A model generated the notes under the pieces. The model ran no database searches and was not told where the DNA came from. It saw only the letters and a list, made by a program, of their open reading frames with translations. A program made the position numbers and the translations under genes. Shown here piece by piece: positions 1-10,587 of a stretch of DNA of 64,000 nucleotides. Origin of the DNA: Sphingopyxis sp. USTB-05 (GTDB taxonomy: Bacteria > Pseudomonadota > Alphaproteobacteria > Sphingomonadales > Sphingomonadaceae). Positions within the stretch are counted from its first letter, which is position 1; each line of letters starts with the position of its first letter. The DNA lies in the NCBI RefSeq assembly GCF_023822045.1, contig NZ_CP084712.1:1612001-1676000 (forward strand). The letters are read 5' to 3'.

Positions 1-1767
<1,767 letters not shown>

Positions 1768-1851
1768 TCGGAATCTTTCCTATCGTCGCGCACGCATGCG
1801 AAGCTGATCCAGGACAAGATAGGATAATCCGGTTAAATGACAATGAGGCAA

Positions 1852-2856
1852 TCAGCCCTTTTTCGCCGCTTTCCGGCGTGGCGCCGCGGAAATGCGCCAA
1901 ATCGTCCCTTCGAGGCCGCGAACGGCGTCGATCAGTAGCGCGCCGACCATCGCGCGGCGACCTTCGTGCATGGCTGCGATCACGCCGTCGAGAGAAGCGC
2001 CGCGGAGTACGAGTTGCGGCGCGTTGGCGCGCAGGCGAAGCGCGACGATGCGGCGAAACATCTCCGGCGGATAGTCGTCGTTGCGGATGACGGCGATATC
2101 CGAGGCGTCAGGCCAGGACGCGATCAGCCGCTCGACCGCCCAATCCAGGGCTTCGTCCGCCTCGGCGAGCCAGGCGGCCGATTTCGCCGCGGCGGAGGGG
2201 TCGAGTGCTGTCTGCGACTGAAGCGCATGGCGCAGCCGCGCCCGGTCAAAGCGATTGTCGCTGTTCGAGGGATCGTCGACGAAGGGTAGGTCGTTTTCGA
2301 GCGCCAGTTCGACGAGTTCGCTGCGCCGCCAGTGGAGCAACGGACGCAGGATGACGCCATTCTTCGCGCGGATCGCGGCAAGCCCGCCGACACCGCTGCT
2401 GCGGTTGAGCCGCATGACGATCGTCTCCAGCTGATCGTCAGCATGATGCGCGGTGATGATATGGTTGAGCGCGTTTGCCTCGCGCCATTGTTCGAGCAGG
2501 CGATAGCGTTCGGTGCGCGCGGCCGCCTGCTGAGAGCCTTTGATCGGCGACGGCGGGCGCAGGGTCGAATGCGGAATATGCTCGCGCTCGCAGAACCCCG
2601 CAACCATCCGCGCCTCTTCGTCAGAGCCCTTGCGTAGGCCATGGTCCACAGTCGCCCCCCACACCTGCCCAGGGAGAAGCGAGGCCATCATCCAGAGCAG
2701 CGCCATGCTGTCGGGTCCGCCCGACACAGCGACGCCATAATGGAGCCGGTGCCAGCCTGGGCCCAAGAGCGCGAGAAGATCGCCGGCCAGTCGGCCGGCG
2801 ACGTCGCGATCAGCAGCCTGCTTTTGCTTTTGCGGCGGCAGCATCGGTCCGGACAT
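1852..2856 (-). CDS. tilS: tRNA(Ile)-lysidine synthase TilS
   Basis: TilS ligates lysine to C34 of the AUA-decoding tRNA(Ile) using ATP, an essential cytosolic tRNA modification. The N-type ATP-pyrophosphatase loop SGGPDS lies at residues 45-50 counted from the start chosen here. A later HHADDQLETIVMRL segment is typical of the family. The length is about 334 residues. An open frame extends further upstream to 2946, but that part lies inside ybgF and reads like low-complexity shadow, so I chose the ATG at 2856; the ATG at 2844 is also possible. The gene overlaps the 3' end of ybgF by about 47 bp, suggesting translational coupling. Function is clear; the exact start is not. Confidence 0.93.
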   Translation of the reverse strand: MSGPMLPPQKQKQAADRDVAGRLAGDLLALLGPGWHRLHYGVAVSGGPDSMALLWMMASLLPGQVWGATVDHGLRKGSDEEARMVAGFCEREHIPHSTLRPPSPIKGSQQAAARTERYRLLEQWREANALNHIITAHHADDQLETIVMRLNRSSGVGGLAAIRAKNGVILRPLLHWRRSELVELALENDLPFVDDPSNSDNRFDRARLRHALQSQTALDPSAAAKSAAWLAEADEALDWAVERLIASWPDASDIAVIRNDDYPPEMFRRIVALRLRANAPQLVLRGASLDGVIAAMHEGRRAMVGALLIDAVRGLEGTIWRISAAPRRKAAKKG

Positions 2857-3760
2857 CCTGTGGCGCCTTGTCGCCATAGACTTCGTCGAGTTCGCGGAAC
2901 GCCTTGCAGGCGTCGGCCTTGCGCCCAAGCTTGTCGAGCGCAACACCCATATACATCAGGCTATGCGGTGCGCGCGCGCCGCTTGGGCGATCCTTGTAAT
3001 TGTTATAAAAGGCGACTGCGGCCAAGCTGGGCTTGCCTTCGTCGAGATAGGCGCGGCCAAGCAGATTCTGCGCAAAGCTCGCCTGGCTGCTTTTCGGCCA
3101 TTTGGCGACCACAGTCTTCAACTGCGCCTGAGCCTCGGGGTAGAGCTTCGCTTCCCACAAGCGATAGCCATAGTCATAAGCATCCTTGGTCTCGTTGCCG
3201 CTTGCCGGAACCTCGACCTTCTTGACGAGTGCGAGCCGCGCCGCGTCGGTGGTCGCGGGTTTCGCAGCAGGTTTGTCGGCCGGCTTCTTCGTCGGCGCGG
3301 CTGCAACGGTCGTCGCGGCGGCGGGGGGCTTCACCGTCGGGGCGAGGCTTGCGGGTGTCGCGGCCGGTTCGGTAACCGCTGCTGCCGGATCGGCGAAGCG
3401 CTTGTCCATCTCAGCCTTGTATGCGGTGAACTGCTTTTCGAGTTCGCGCAGATGGAAGGCATTCTGTTCGGTCTGGCCGGTCAGCGCCTGCAACTGGGAT
3501 TCGAGCGCGTCGACGCGCGCTGTCAGGTCGATAACCGGGGCGTTGGTGCGAGCCCGTTCGCCGGGCGTGTTGTCGGGGGCGATCTCGCCTTCAAAAAATG
3601 TCGGGCTGCCGCCGGGGAAGACCGACCGCTGAACCGCGCGCATTTCCTTTTCGAGCCGCTCGACCCGCTTGACGACGGTATTGTCCTGCGCCGCTGCGGG
3701 CATTGCCGTCGCAAGCGCGACCGTTGCCGCTCCAAGGAAAGTGATCTGACGCATTATCAT
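2810..3760 (-). CDS. cpoB: Tol-Pal accessory protein YbgF/CpoB
   Basis: This is a periplasmic protein of the Tol-Pal system that coordinates outer-membrane constriction with septal peptidoglycan synthesis. A signal peptide ends in AMPAAAQ at about residue 25. A heptad-rich coiled-coil segment follows, roughly residues 30-60. Next comes a long Ala/Pro/Lys/Thr-rich linker, about residues 125-185. The C-terminal part (about 195-316) holds TPR-like repeats containing AYDYGYRLWEAKLYPEAQAQ and LLGRAYLDEGKPSLAA. The length of 316 residues is usual for alphaproteobacterial YbgF with an extended linker. Either of the first two ATGs (3760 or 3754) could be used. The neighbours tilS and ftsH are on the same strand; tolB/pal are not in the window. 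Confidence 0.9.
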   Translation of the reverse strand: MIMRQITFLGAATVALATAMPAAAQDNTVVKRVERLEKEMRAVQRSVFPGGSPTFFEGEIAPDNTPGERARTNAPVIDLTARVDALESQLQALTGQTEQNAFHLRELEKQFTAYKAEMDKRFADPAAAVTEPAATPASLAPTVKPPAAATTVAAAPTKKPADKPAAKPATTDAARLALVKKVEVPASGNETKDAYDYGYRLWEAKLYPEAQAQLKTVVAKWPKSSQASFAQNLLGRAYLDEGKPSLAAVAFYNNYKDRPSGARAPHSLMYMGVALDKLGRKADACKAFRELDEVYGDKAPQDVRTDAAAAKAKAGC

Positions 3761-3876
3761 CTGCCGTTAGGTCCTCGACTATTAACCAATTAGGCCGTCC
3801 ATAACGCGGCAAAGCGCCGCAGCGCAAACCCATTTCGGCGCGCTGCGGCTTCAACCGGCCCGAAAGACTGGACGGT

Positions 3877-4740
3877 TCAGCCCTTGGGGCGTGGGGCCGT
3901 GGCCGGGGTAGCCGTGCCTGTCGGGCCATTGCCACCGGCGCGCGCGATCAGGTCGGCAGGCTTCAATGAGACATTTTTGACTAGCGTATCGGCGGCGCCG
4001 ATCGGTCCCACATCGCGGCCGCCGACAGTGACCTTGAGCGCCTGCGGGATACTGGTACGCAGCGTGAATTGCTCGATATATTCGGGGGGGACCTGATAGG
4101 TTTCGCCGGCATCCAGCGTTCGCCAATTCTCGGTCTTGCCCTTTGCGTCGTCGAAACCGATCCAAACTTCCGAAAGGCCGGTGAGGACCACGGGCGCGTT
4201 TGCCGCAACGGCGGCCTGGTTGCCGTTCTTGGTAGACGGCGCTGTCGCAGCGTCGTTCTGCGGCGCTTCAGACTCATCGGCGGCGCGATTTTGCGCAGCG
4301 ATCAACGCTTCGTCCGGCTCGACCGAAAGGAAACGCCAAACGCCATAGGCCGAGGCCAGCAACAGAGTGATGATGACGAGCGTCCAAGTCAGTCGCGCAG
4401 TCGGCAGGCGTGCTGGATCGGTCGGCTCATAAGCCTCGTAAAGCGGGCGCGAACCGTAGGCATCCTCTTCAAGTTCCCGACGAATCGCGGCACCGATTTC
4501 AGCCTCGGGAAGTTCGACAGCTCGGGCATAGGCCCGAGCGAAACCGGTGACATAAGTGCGGCCCGGAAGTCCCGAATAATCAGACTTTTCTATGGCGGCG
4601 AGATGGCGCTGGGTGATCCGCGTACGTGTCGCGACATCGGCAAGCGACAGCCCTGCAGCTTCCCGCGCGAGCCGAAGCCGATCGCCGGTACGCGTGATCG
4701 CCAGCTCGCCCTGTTCCGGGGCGACGTCCTCATCTGCCAT
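3877..4740 (-). CDS. rodZ: RodZ-like helix-turn-helix membrane protein (DUF4115)
   Basis: RodZ is a bitopic inner-membrane protein that links MreB filaments to the cell-wall elongation machinery. Residues 17-80 form a Cro-type helix-turn-helix (RLRLAREAAGLSLADVATRT). A single transmembrane helix lies at about 117-138 (LTWTLVIITLLLASAYGVW). The periplasmic part ends in a DUF4115-like beta domain containing SEVWIGFDDAKGKTENWRTL, where alphaproteobacterial RodZ relatives carry it. The order cytoplasmic HTH, one TM, periplasmic domain is the RodZ pattern. Length is 287 residues. It stands 117 bp upstream of ybgF on the same strand. It could alternatively be annotated only as a helix-turn-helix domain protein; direct evidence for MreB binding is not visible. 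Confidence 0.8.
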   Translation of the reverse strand: MADEDVAPEQGELAITRTGDRLRLAREAAGLSLADVATRTRITQRHLAAIEKSDYSGLPGRTYVTGFARAYARAVELPEAEIGAAIRRELEEDAYGSRPLYEAYEPTDPARLPTARLTWTLVIITLLLASAYGVWRFLSVEPDEALIAAQNRAADESEAPQNDAATAPSTKNGNQAAVAANAPVVLTGLSEVWIGFDDAKGKTENWRTLDAGETYQVPPEYIEQFTLRTSIPQALKVTVGGRDVGPIGAADTLVKNVSLKPADLIARAGGNGPTGTATPATAPRPKG

Positions 4741-4863
4741 TACTGTCTCCGTGCCGGTCGTTTGACCCAGATCGACCGTGTCACCTGTTCATCGCACCGA
4801 CGGCGCGCGCGAGTCAAATGAAGTTCGGTAAACAGACGGCCGAATGGGTGTGACGCCTCCCGA

Positions 4864-5292
4864 TCAGCTATCCCGAACTAGGCCAAGAGAGGCATGGGAT
4901 TTCTTACGTGCACCGTCCATGCATGGATGGCACAGTCTGTTTTGATGAAAATAAGGCGGTGGCGTCATGTGCGGTGCGAGAAATGCCTTCCAACCCTCCA
5001 TCAGGGCCGACTCGTCGAGAGGCTGTCTGCACAAGGCGCAGACAGGCTTTTTCGCGCGATAAGCTTTGTCCTTCGCTTCCGCTTCCTGCTTTAGCCTTTC
5101 CGGACGCTTCCCAAAAAGGGCGCGCGCTCGGATCGATTGAAAATCATAGCTTCCGCTATAGTTGTAGATCCGCTTTATTGCTCCGTTCCTAGCTTCGGTC
5201 GGACCATTTGTGAGCCGCCCGTGGTCGAAGAAGTTCAATATCTCAGTGCGCCAGTTGTCGATTGTGGTCGCAACGGCTGCGAAAACGTTCAT
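4864..5292 (-). pseudogene. ISL3-family transposase, C-terminal fragment
   Basis: Only the C-terminal part of a DDE transposase of the ISL3 family is left. The segment reads VATTIDNWRTEILNFFDHGR, then LTNGPTEARNGAIKRIYNYS and FQSIRARALFGKRPERL, which is the conserved end of the DDE domain. It is followed by a Cys-containing tail with paired Cys (CALC, CHPCMDG) that looks like the zinc-finger-like element some members carry. The N-terminal two-thirds, including most of the catalytic domain, is missing. Upstream of the recognisable part the reading frame runs antisense through the adjacent antitoxin gene, so the break point is close to 5292. No clear inverted repeats were found. Confidence 0.8.
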
Positions 5293-5764
5293 GTTATCGT
5301 CAGCTAACCGGCGCCGACTAAGCGGGCCTGGCCTGCGCGCCTTTGTTGCCATCGCCGATCTCTGGGGACTAACCGAGGAGCAGCGCCGGCTGATCCTCGG
5401 CTATCCGGCTCGATCGACCTATCAAGGCTGGGTCAAGAAAGCTCGCGAGCACCGCGACATCACGCTGCGCGTCGATGTTCTGATGCGGATTTCGGCGGTC
5501 CTCGGCGTTTACAAAGGGCTTAGAATTCTCTTCGCCGACGACGATAAAGGTGTCGAATGGCTTCAGAGGCCTCATAAAGCGCGCGTTTTCGGTGGCGCAC
5601 CGCCGATCGAACTCGTCACCAGCGGTAAGCAGGACGCTGTCCTTACCGTACGTCGCTTCTTGGATGCTGCCTGTGGCGGACTCTACATGGCCCCGGCGTG
5701 GGACGAGCGCGTTAGGCCGCCCTATGACGATAGCGAGATCATATTCGGTGGCACGGACGATTGA
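5291..5764 (+). CDS. MbcA/ParS/Xre-type antitoxin, 5' end replaced, toxin lost
   Basis: The protein matches the antitoxin of Xre-RES toxin-antitoxin pairs by family recognition: RRLSGPGLRAFVAIADLWGL, then RLILGYPARSTYQGWVKKAR, then a DUF2384-like toxin-binding domain with VLMRISAVLGVYKGLRILFA and TVRRFLDAACGGLYMAPAW. The ATG at 5291 gives 157 residues and lies exactly at the junction with the ISL3 fragment. A GTG at 5210 would extend it, but those residues are antisense to the transposase. The RES toxin that normally follows is absent. Only about 15 codons starting TTG at 5761 (RAHPPYLARPLIGS) resemble a RES N-terminus before a stop. The gene is probably an orphan remnant; whether it is still expressed is unknown. 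Confidence 0.7.
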   Translation: MLSSANRRRLSGPGLRAFVAIADLWGLTEEQRRLILGYPARSTYQGWVKKAREHRDITLRVDVLMRISAVLGVYKGLRILFADDDKGVEWLQRPHKARVFGGAPPIELVTSGKQDAVLTVRRFLDAACGGLYMAPAWDERVRPPYDDSEIIFGGTDD

Positions 5765-5802
5765 GGGCGCATCCGCCATACTTGGCTCGTCCCCTGATCG
5801 GA

Positions 5803-5961
5803 TCATGCTGAATCGCGACGGAGCTTCCGCGCCATTCGCTCGTGCCTGATTGCAGCCTCGCGAAGCCGGATCGCCAGAAACGGATCGTCGGTCGCGCTCG
5901 CTTTCAGTCGGGCGACGCGGGCAAGTTGTTCGTAATAAATAGCGTCGCGCACGGGCTCCAT
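5803..5961 (-). CDS. Small hypothetical protein, 52 residues
   Basis: A short frame begins MEPVRDAIYYEQLARVARLK and ends KLRRDSA. It is Ala/Arg-rich and should form one or two amphipathic helices, with no membrane segment. The composition and codon use match real GC-rich genes of the region better than random frames do. It reminds me of short helical proteins that are common in alphaproteobacteria, but I cannot name a family. It runs opposite to the antitoxin remnant and starts 39 bp downstream of that gene's end. No convincing ribosome site is seen. Function unknown. Confidence 0.4.
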   Translation of the reverse strand: MEPVRDAIYYEQLARVARLKASATDDPFLAIRLREAAIRHERMARKLRRDSA

Positions 5962-6043
5962 GTCCAGCCCGATATCATGTTCAAATCAATAAATAGCTAA
6001 GTGGCGAGGGAATCGTCCTTAACTAAGAAATGTGAAGATTCAA

Positions 6044-6196
6044 ATGGGAAAGATCCCGCCGAACCGTCGCAAGACTGCATATAAATCTCTTCGCAAGATC
6101 GCCGAGAAGTTGGGCGTTCCCTTTGTCGTTCGTCCACCGGCAATGCCGCCGCCGACGGACGGAGAGCAAGGTGAACCTGCCGACCCGAAACGCTGA
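6044..6196 (+). CDS. Small basic hypothetical protein, 50 residues
   Basis: The frame starts MGKIPPNRRKTAYKSLRKIA, continues EKLGVPFVVRPPAMPPPTDG and ends EGEPADPKR-like (GEQGEPADPKR). The N-terminal half is strongly basic and probably helical; the C-terminal half is Pro-rich and acidic. GAAG lies about 8 bases upstream of the ATG; an in-frame GTG at 6032 is an alternative start. It sits alone between the antitoxin scar and hslU. No family recognised; the call rests on composition only. Confidence 0.35.
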   Translation: MGKIPPNRRKTAYKSLRKIAEKLGVPFVVRPPAMPPPTDGEQGEPADPKR

Positions 6197-6508
6197 TCGA
6201 ATGGGACCGTTGTAAGCGTGTGCCGGTGATACATTCAAAGACGCATCGGGAGGACATCGGAACGATCTGGCTTTCACCGGATGCTCATTGTTTTGCTGTA
6301 ATTGCCGATCGACCCCGCTGCGCTAGCGACCCAGCACAGCGGGGCAAACTCAAACGAGTGTGGCCCTCTGGCTGAGTCGATTTTTCTTTGAACCAGGGAT
6401 CATCCATTCAATCCACAACCAACTGGTCAGCCGGAGTTGGCCGCACGAGCGCGACGGTGTCTTCTGCCAGGACCACTCAGCGACAAACGTTCCAGCGACG
6501 CCCAATGA
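6197..6508. other. Intergenic stretch downstream of hslU
   Basis: About 310 bp without a supported gene between a tiny plus-strand ORF and the hslU stop codon. It contains one strong inverted repeat (see 6313-6344). Short frames here have no recognisable content. Confidence 0.6.
6313..6344. terminator. Strong hairpin, possible transcription end of the hslVU operon
   Basis: CCCCGCTGCGCT and AGCACAGCGGGG can pair over 12 positions with one mismatch around an 8-base loop. It lies about 165 bp beyond the hslU stop in the direction of hslU transcription. There is no T-run on either side, so it is not a textbook intrinsic terminator; it could also be a 3'-end protecting hairpin. Confidence 0.4.
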
Positions 6509-7810
6509 TCAAAGCACATATTTGCTGAGATCGGTGTCGCCCACGATTTCCGAAAGCTGACGTTCGACGTAGGCGGCGTCGATGTCGAGCTTGGTGCCGG
6601 GGACGTCCTCCGCTGTGAAGCTAATCTCCTCGACCAGTCGCTCCATGATCGTCTGCAGCCGGCGCGCACCAATATTCTCGACCTTCTCATTAACTTCGGC
6701 CGCGAGCTTTGCGACGCGCGCGATGGCATCGTCCGTGAAGTTCAGGGTCACGCCTTCGGTCCCCAGAAGCGCCACATATTGTTCGGGCAGGCCAGCCTTC
6801 GTCTCGCTGAGAATGCGGACAAAATCCTCCTCGGTGAGCGCGCCGAGTTCGACACGGATCGGCAGGCGGCCCTGCAGTTCGGGAAGGAGGTCGCTGGGCT
6901 TTGCGACGTGGAAGGCGCCCGAGGCGATGAAGAGGATATGGTCGGTTTTCATCGGACCATATTTGGTCGCGACGGTGGTGCCCTCGATCAGTGGCAGCAG
7001 GTCGCGCTGGACGCCTTCGCGGCTCACCGAACCGCCGCGGACGTCGCTGACCGCGATCTTGTCGATCTCGTCGAGAAAGACGATGCCATTCGCCTCCGCA
7101 TCGGCGAGCGCAATCCGCGCGACATCGTCCTGGTCAAGGCGCTTGTCCTGCTCTTCTTCGATCAGCCGCGTAGCAGCCTCGATCACCTTGAGCTTGCGAC
7201 GCTTCTTGGGCAGGCCGCCCATCGCTTTGCCGAGCATGTCGGACAGGTTGATCATGCTCATCTGTCCCGGCTGGCCGGGCAATTCGAACGGCATGCTCGG
7301 GGCGTCGGCAACCTCGATTTCGACTTCGCTATCGTCGAGATGGCCTTCGCGGATGCGTTGGCGGAAGCTCTGGCGCGTCGCCTCGCTCGCGCCCTTGCCG
7401 GTGAGTGCATCGAGCAAACGCTCCATGGCGGCCTCTTCGGCGGCGGCGCGCACGGCTTCGCGCCGGCGGTCCTTCTCAAGCCGCACGGCTTCTTCGACCA
7501 GATCGCGCGCGATCTGCTCGACGTCACGGCCGACATAGCCGACCTCGGTGAACTTCGTCGCCTCGACCTTGATGAAGGGGGCATCGGCGAGCTTTGCCAG
7601 ACGGCGCGAAATCTCCGTCTTACCGCAGCCAGTGGGGCCGATCATCAGGATATTCTTGGGGCTCACCTCGTCGCGGAGGTCGGCCGAAAGCTGCTGGCGA
7701 CGCCAACGGTTACGCAGCGCAACAGCGACCGCGCGCTTGGCGGCGTCCTGGCCGATGATATGCGTGTCGAGGGCAGCGACGATCGCCTTGGGAGTCAGAT
7801 CCTTGTTCAT
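6509..7810 (-). CDS. hslU: HslU, ATPase subunit of the HslVU (ClpYQ) protease
   Basis: HslU is the AAA+ unfoldase ring that feeds substrates into the HslV peptidase. The protein of 433 residues starts [20 protein letters not shown]. It carries the Walker A motif GPTGCGKT, a Walker B/sensor region around [12 protein letters not shown], and an inserted I domain between them. It ends LSKYVL, the C-terminal tail that docks into HslV pockets. The open frame extends upstream into hslV, but the ATG at 7810, 4 bp after the hslV stop, is the natural start. Gene order hslV-hslU is the usual operon. Confidence 0.97.
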   Translation of the reverse strand: MNKDLTPKAIVAALDTHIIGQDAAKRAVAVALRNRWRRQQLSADLRDEVSPKNILMIGPTGCGKTEISRRLAKLADAPFIKVEATKFTEVGYVGRDVEQIARDLVEEAVRLEKDRRREAVRAAAEEAAMERLLDALTGKGASEATRQSFRQRIREGHLDDSEVEIEVADAPSMPFELPGQPGQMSMINLSDMLGKAMGGLPKKRRKLKVIEAATRLIEEEQDKRLDQDDVARIALADAEANGIVFLDEIDKIAVSDVRGGSVSREGVQRDLLPLIEGTTVATKYGPMKTDHILFIASGAFHVAKPSDLLPELQGRLPIRVELGALTEEDFVRILSETKAGLPEQYVALLGTEGVTLNFTDDAIARVAKLAAEVNEKVENIGARRLQTIMERLVEEISFTAEDVPGTKLDIDAAYVERQLSEIVGDTDLSKYVL

Positions 7811-7814
7811 GTGA

Positions 7815-8381
7815 TTATGCCTGAATTTCGATGATTTCTTGGGTGAACTGGTCGTTGGTATAGACGCAGATGTCGGCCGCGACTTCCATCGCCTTGCGGA
7901 CGAGTACCGCGGGATCCTTTTCATAGTCGACGAGCGCACGTGCGGCGGAGAGCGCAAAATTGCCGCCCGATCCGATCGCGGCGATCCCGCCCTTCGGTTC
8001 GAGCACGTCGCCGTTGCCGGTGATGACGAGCGTTACTTCCTTGTCGGCGACGATCATCATCGCCTCCAAATTGCGGAGATATTTGTCGGTGCGCCAGTCC
8101 TTAGCGAGTTCGACCGCGGCGCGGAGCAGCTGGCCATTATGGCGTTCGAGCTTGGCTTCGAGGCGTTCGAACAAGGTGAAGGCATCGGCGGTCGCGCCAG
8201 CAAACCCTCCGATCACGCTTCCGTCGTGGAGGCGGCGAACCTTGCGGGCATTGGGCTTCATCACCGTCTGGCCCATCGAGACCTGGCCGTCACCGATAAT
8301 GACGACCTTGTCGGGGCTGCGGGCGGAAAGGATGGTGGTTCCGTGCCAGGGCGCGGCACTCTGCGCATGGGGATTGGTCAT
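7815..8381 (-). CDS. hslV: HslV, proteolytic subunit of the HslVU protease
   Basis: HslV is the proteasome-like threonine peptidase that forms double hexamers capped by HslU. The 188-residue protein starts [20 protein letters not shown]. The catalytic nucleophile is expected to be the first Thr of GTTILS (Thr15), exposed after removal of a short propeptide as in other alphaproteobacteria. Family segments such as [20 protein letters not shown] and [18 protein letters not shown] are intact. The ATG at 8381 is preferred to upstream in-frame codons because it places the propeptide at the usual length. It is followed at once by hslU and preceded by a mannose-6-phosphate isomerase-type gene 52 bp upstream. 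Confidence 0.97.
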   Translation of the reverse strand: MTNPHAQSAAPWHGTTILSARSPDKVVIIGDGQVSMGQTVMKPNARKVRRLHDGSVIGGFAGATADAFTLFERLEAKLERHNGQLLRAAVELAKDWRTDKYLRNLEAMMIVADKEVTLVITGNGDVLEPKGGIAAIGSGGNFALSAARALVDYEKDPAVLVRKAMEVAADICVYTNDQFTQEIIEIQA

Positions 8382-8433
8382 GGCGCGGGATATGGGAGAT
8401 GGCGGGCGGGGCCGCAAGGGGAGGGCGCCGCAG

Positions 8434-9240
8434 TCAGGCGGGCCAGGTCAGGAGCGCGCGGCTTCCCTCGTCAATCTCGATTGTCGACGGATCGATTAGG
8501 ATCACTGCTTCGCCAAGGGCGACGTCTTCGCCAGAGACACGGCATCCCCCCGAAAGCGGAACGAAGGTCAGCTCGCCGGTCGCGTGATCGAAAATCGCGG
8601 GGTCGAGCGGCGCAGCAAGCTGCGCGAGATGGAAATGGGGCCCGGTGACGAGCATGCGGTTGGCGTGCGGATCGACGACCGTGTCGCGCGGATCGTGGAT
8701 CGGGCCGGGATTTGCGACATCGAGACCCTCATCAAGATGCAGTTCGCGTGGGCGGCCGTAGTCATAGAGGCGGTAAGTGCAGTCGACGTTCTGCTGCACC
8801 TCGACCACGGTCAGTCCCCCACCGATAGCATGGATAGTGCCCGCTCGATTATAGACAAAATCGTCGGTCTTCGACGGCCGCCAGTCGATCAGGTCGACGA
8901 TCGATCCGTCGAGCGCCGCTCCGTGCAGCGCTTCTCGCGTGGTCTCAAGCGTCAGGCCGACACCCAATTCGGCGCCCGGCTGCGCATCGAGAATCAGCCA
9001 ACACTCTTCCTTGCCGCGTGGAAAGCCCGCAGCCCGGGCTGCCTCATCATCGGGATGTACCTGGATCGACAGTCGTTCCGACGTGAAGAGGAATTTGACC
9101 ATGATTTGCGCATCGTCGCCGGCGGGATTGGAAAACCATATCTCGCCGATCCTGCGGCCTTCGAAATCGCCGTACGCGGCCGGAATATCGGTCCGGCCCC
9201 AAGGCTTTTCGACGATGATGGTTTTAAGGCGCGTCAGCAT
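8434..9240 (-). CDS. manA: Type I mannose-6-phosphate isomerase (cupin)
   Basis: This metal-dependent cupin interconverts mannose-6-phosphate and fructose-6-phosphate and supplies sugar precursors for polysaccharide. Zinc-ligand motifs are visible: QVHPDD at about residue 60, EECW just after, and GTIHAIGGG near residue 133. The protein has 268 residues, which fits the short alphaproteobacterial class. Start [15 protein letters not shown] at 9240 fits the family N-terminus (the EKPWG motif). It lies 45 bp after wecC and 52 bp before hslV on the same strand, so a shared transcript is likely. Substrate specificity is inferred from the family. Confidence 0.9.
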   Translation of the reverse strand: MLTRLKTIIVEKPWGRTDIPAAYGDFEGRRIGEIWFSNPAGDDAQIMVKFLFTSERLSIQVHPDDEAARAAGFPRGKEECWLILDAQPGAELGVGLTLETTREALHGAALDGSIVDLIDWRPSKTDDFVYNRAGTIHAIGGGLTVVEVQQNVDCTYRLYDYGRPRELHLDEGLDVANPGPIHDPRDTVVDPHANRMLVTGPHFHLAQLAAPLDPAIFDHATGELTFVPLSGGCRVSGEDVALGEAVILIDPSTIEIDEGSRALLTWPA

Positions 9241-9285
9241 GACGTCTGAATGCGGAGATGCGCGCGGAGCGTCAAGCGCGCTGCG

Positions 9286-10587
9286 TCAGGCCGCTCTGTG
9301 CAGCCGATTGCCACCGCTGCCGTTCGGCTGATCGAGCCACAACCCGCGCGTGTCATAGACGATCTTGTCACCGCGTTCCTCGATCGGGATCGATTTGAAC
9401 AGGTCATGATCGACCAGGACAATGAGCAGGTCGCAGCCGGCGAGCGCGCTGTCCAGATCGATCAGTTCCGCTCCGGTGCCGGCGAATTCCATCGGCAGGC
9501 CGCGCGCATAGGGTTCGACGACCTCGATCTGCGTCCCAAAGCGGCGCGCGAGCGCGGCTGCAACCTCGACCGCAGGGCTTTCGCGGAAATCGTCGATGTT
9601 GGGCTTGAAGGCGAGGCCGAGGCACGCGACGCGCGCGCTCGGATGCTGCGATACGAGCATTTCGGCGGCGCCGATGACATGTGCTGTCTTCGCCAGATTG
9701 ACTTCGCGCGCAGTACGGATCAGGCGGCTGTGGTCGGGGGCGCCATGGACGAGGAACCACGGATCGACCGCGATGCAATGGCCGCCAACGCCGGGACCGG
9801 GCTGGAGGATGTTCACGCGCGGGTGTCGGTTGGCGAGGCGAATTACCTCCCATATGTCGACCCCCATATGCTCGGCCATCATCGACAACTCGTTGGCGAA
9901 GGCGATGTTGACGTCGCGATAGCTGTTCTCGACGAGCTTCACCATTTCGGCGGCGCGCGCCGAGGTAGTGACGCAGGCGCCGCGGACGAACTGGCGGTAA
10001 AAGGTCATCGCGCGGCGGGCGCAGCGCGGCGTGATGCCGCCGATGCATCGGTCGTTATCGACCAGTTCGATGAGGATGCGCCCCGGAAGCACGCGTTCGG
10101 GGCAATAGGCGACGAAGATGTCGGCGGCACCAGTGCAGGCGCCGGGGACTTTGAGGTCGGGGCGTAGCTCGGCGAGGAGTGCGGCGATCTTTTCGGTCGT
10201 GCCGACGGGAGAGGTCGATTCGAGGATGACGAGATTGCCGGCCTCGAGCCTTGGCGCGATCGCGCGTGCTGCGGAGAGGACGTGCGTGATGTCGGGGCGA
10301 TGGTCCTCGTCATGCGGGGTCGGGACCGCGATGACGAAAGTGTCGGCGGACGCAACCTCAGTCGAGGCGACAAGCGCGCCGCGTGACACAACGCCCTGGA
10401 CGAGGCCGTCGAGGTCGACCTCCTCGATATGCACCTTGCCGTTGTTGACCGTGTCAACGACATGTTGGCTGACGTCGACGCCGGTGACCTTGCAGCCCGA
10501 GCGCGCGATCAGCGCCGCGGTGGGTAGGCCGATGTAGCCGAGTCCGAGGACAGTGACCTTTTGTTCCGTATTAATGGGCACGCGCAA
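9286..10587 (-). CDS. wecC: UDP-N-acetyl-D-mannosamine dehydrogenase
   Basis: The enzyme oxidises UDP-ManNAc twice with NAD+ to UDP-ManNAcA for surface polysaccharide. The N-terminal Rossmann motif is VTVLGLGYIGLPTAALIA. The middle domain holds AEMVKLVENSYRDVNIAFAN. The catalytic cysteine lies in GPGVGGHCIAVDPWFLVHG. The C-terminal UDP-binding domain begins at RVACLGLAFKPNIDDFRESP. Length 433 residues is normal. The start at 10587 overlaps the end of wecB by 17 bp, indicating coupled translation, and the pairing with wecB specifies the ManNAcA route rather than another UDP-sugar dehydrogenase. Confidence 0.93.
   Translation of the reverse strand: MRVPINTEQKVTVLGLGYIGLPTAALIARSGCKVTGVDVSQHVVDTVNNGKVHIEEVDLDGLVQGVVSRGALVASTEVASADTFVIAVPTPHDEDHRPDITHVLSAARAIAPRLEAGNLVILESTSPVGTTEKIAALLAELRPDLKVPGACTGAADIFVAYCPERVLPGRILIELVDNDRCIGGITPRCARRAMTFYRQFVRGACVTTSARAAEMVKLVENSYRDVNIAFANELSMMAEHMGVDIWEVIRLANRHPRVNILQPGPGVGGHCIAVDPWFLVHGAPDHSRLIRTAREVNLAKTAHVIGAAEMLVSQHPSARVACLGLAFKPNIDDFRESPAVEVAAALARRFGTQIEVVEPYARGLPMEFAGTGAELIDLDSALAGCDLLIVLVDHDLFKSIPIEERGDKIVYDTRGLWLDQPNGSGGNRLHRAA

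Noticed and set aside
3372..3397. A second GTAACC-N16-CGAA on the plus strand
   Set aside because: It lies inside and antisense to ybgF with no plus-strand gene downstream, so it is most likely a chance match.
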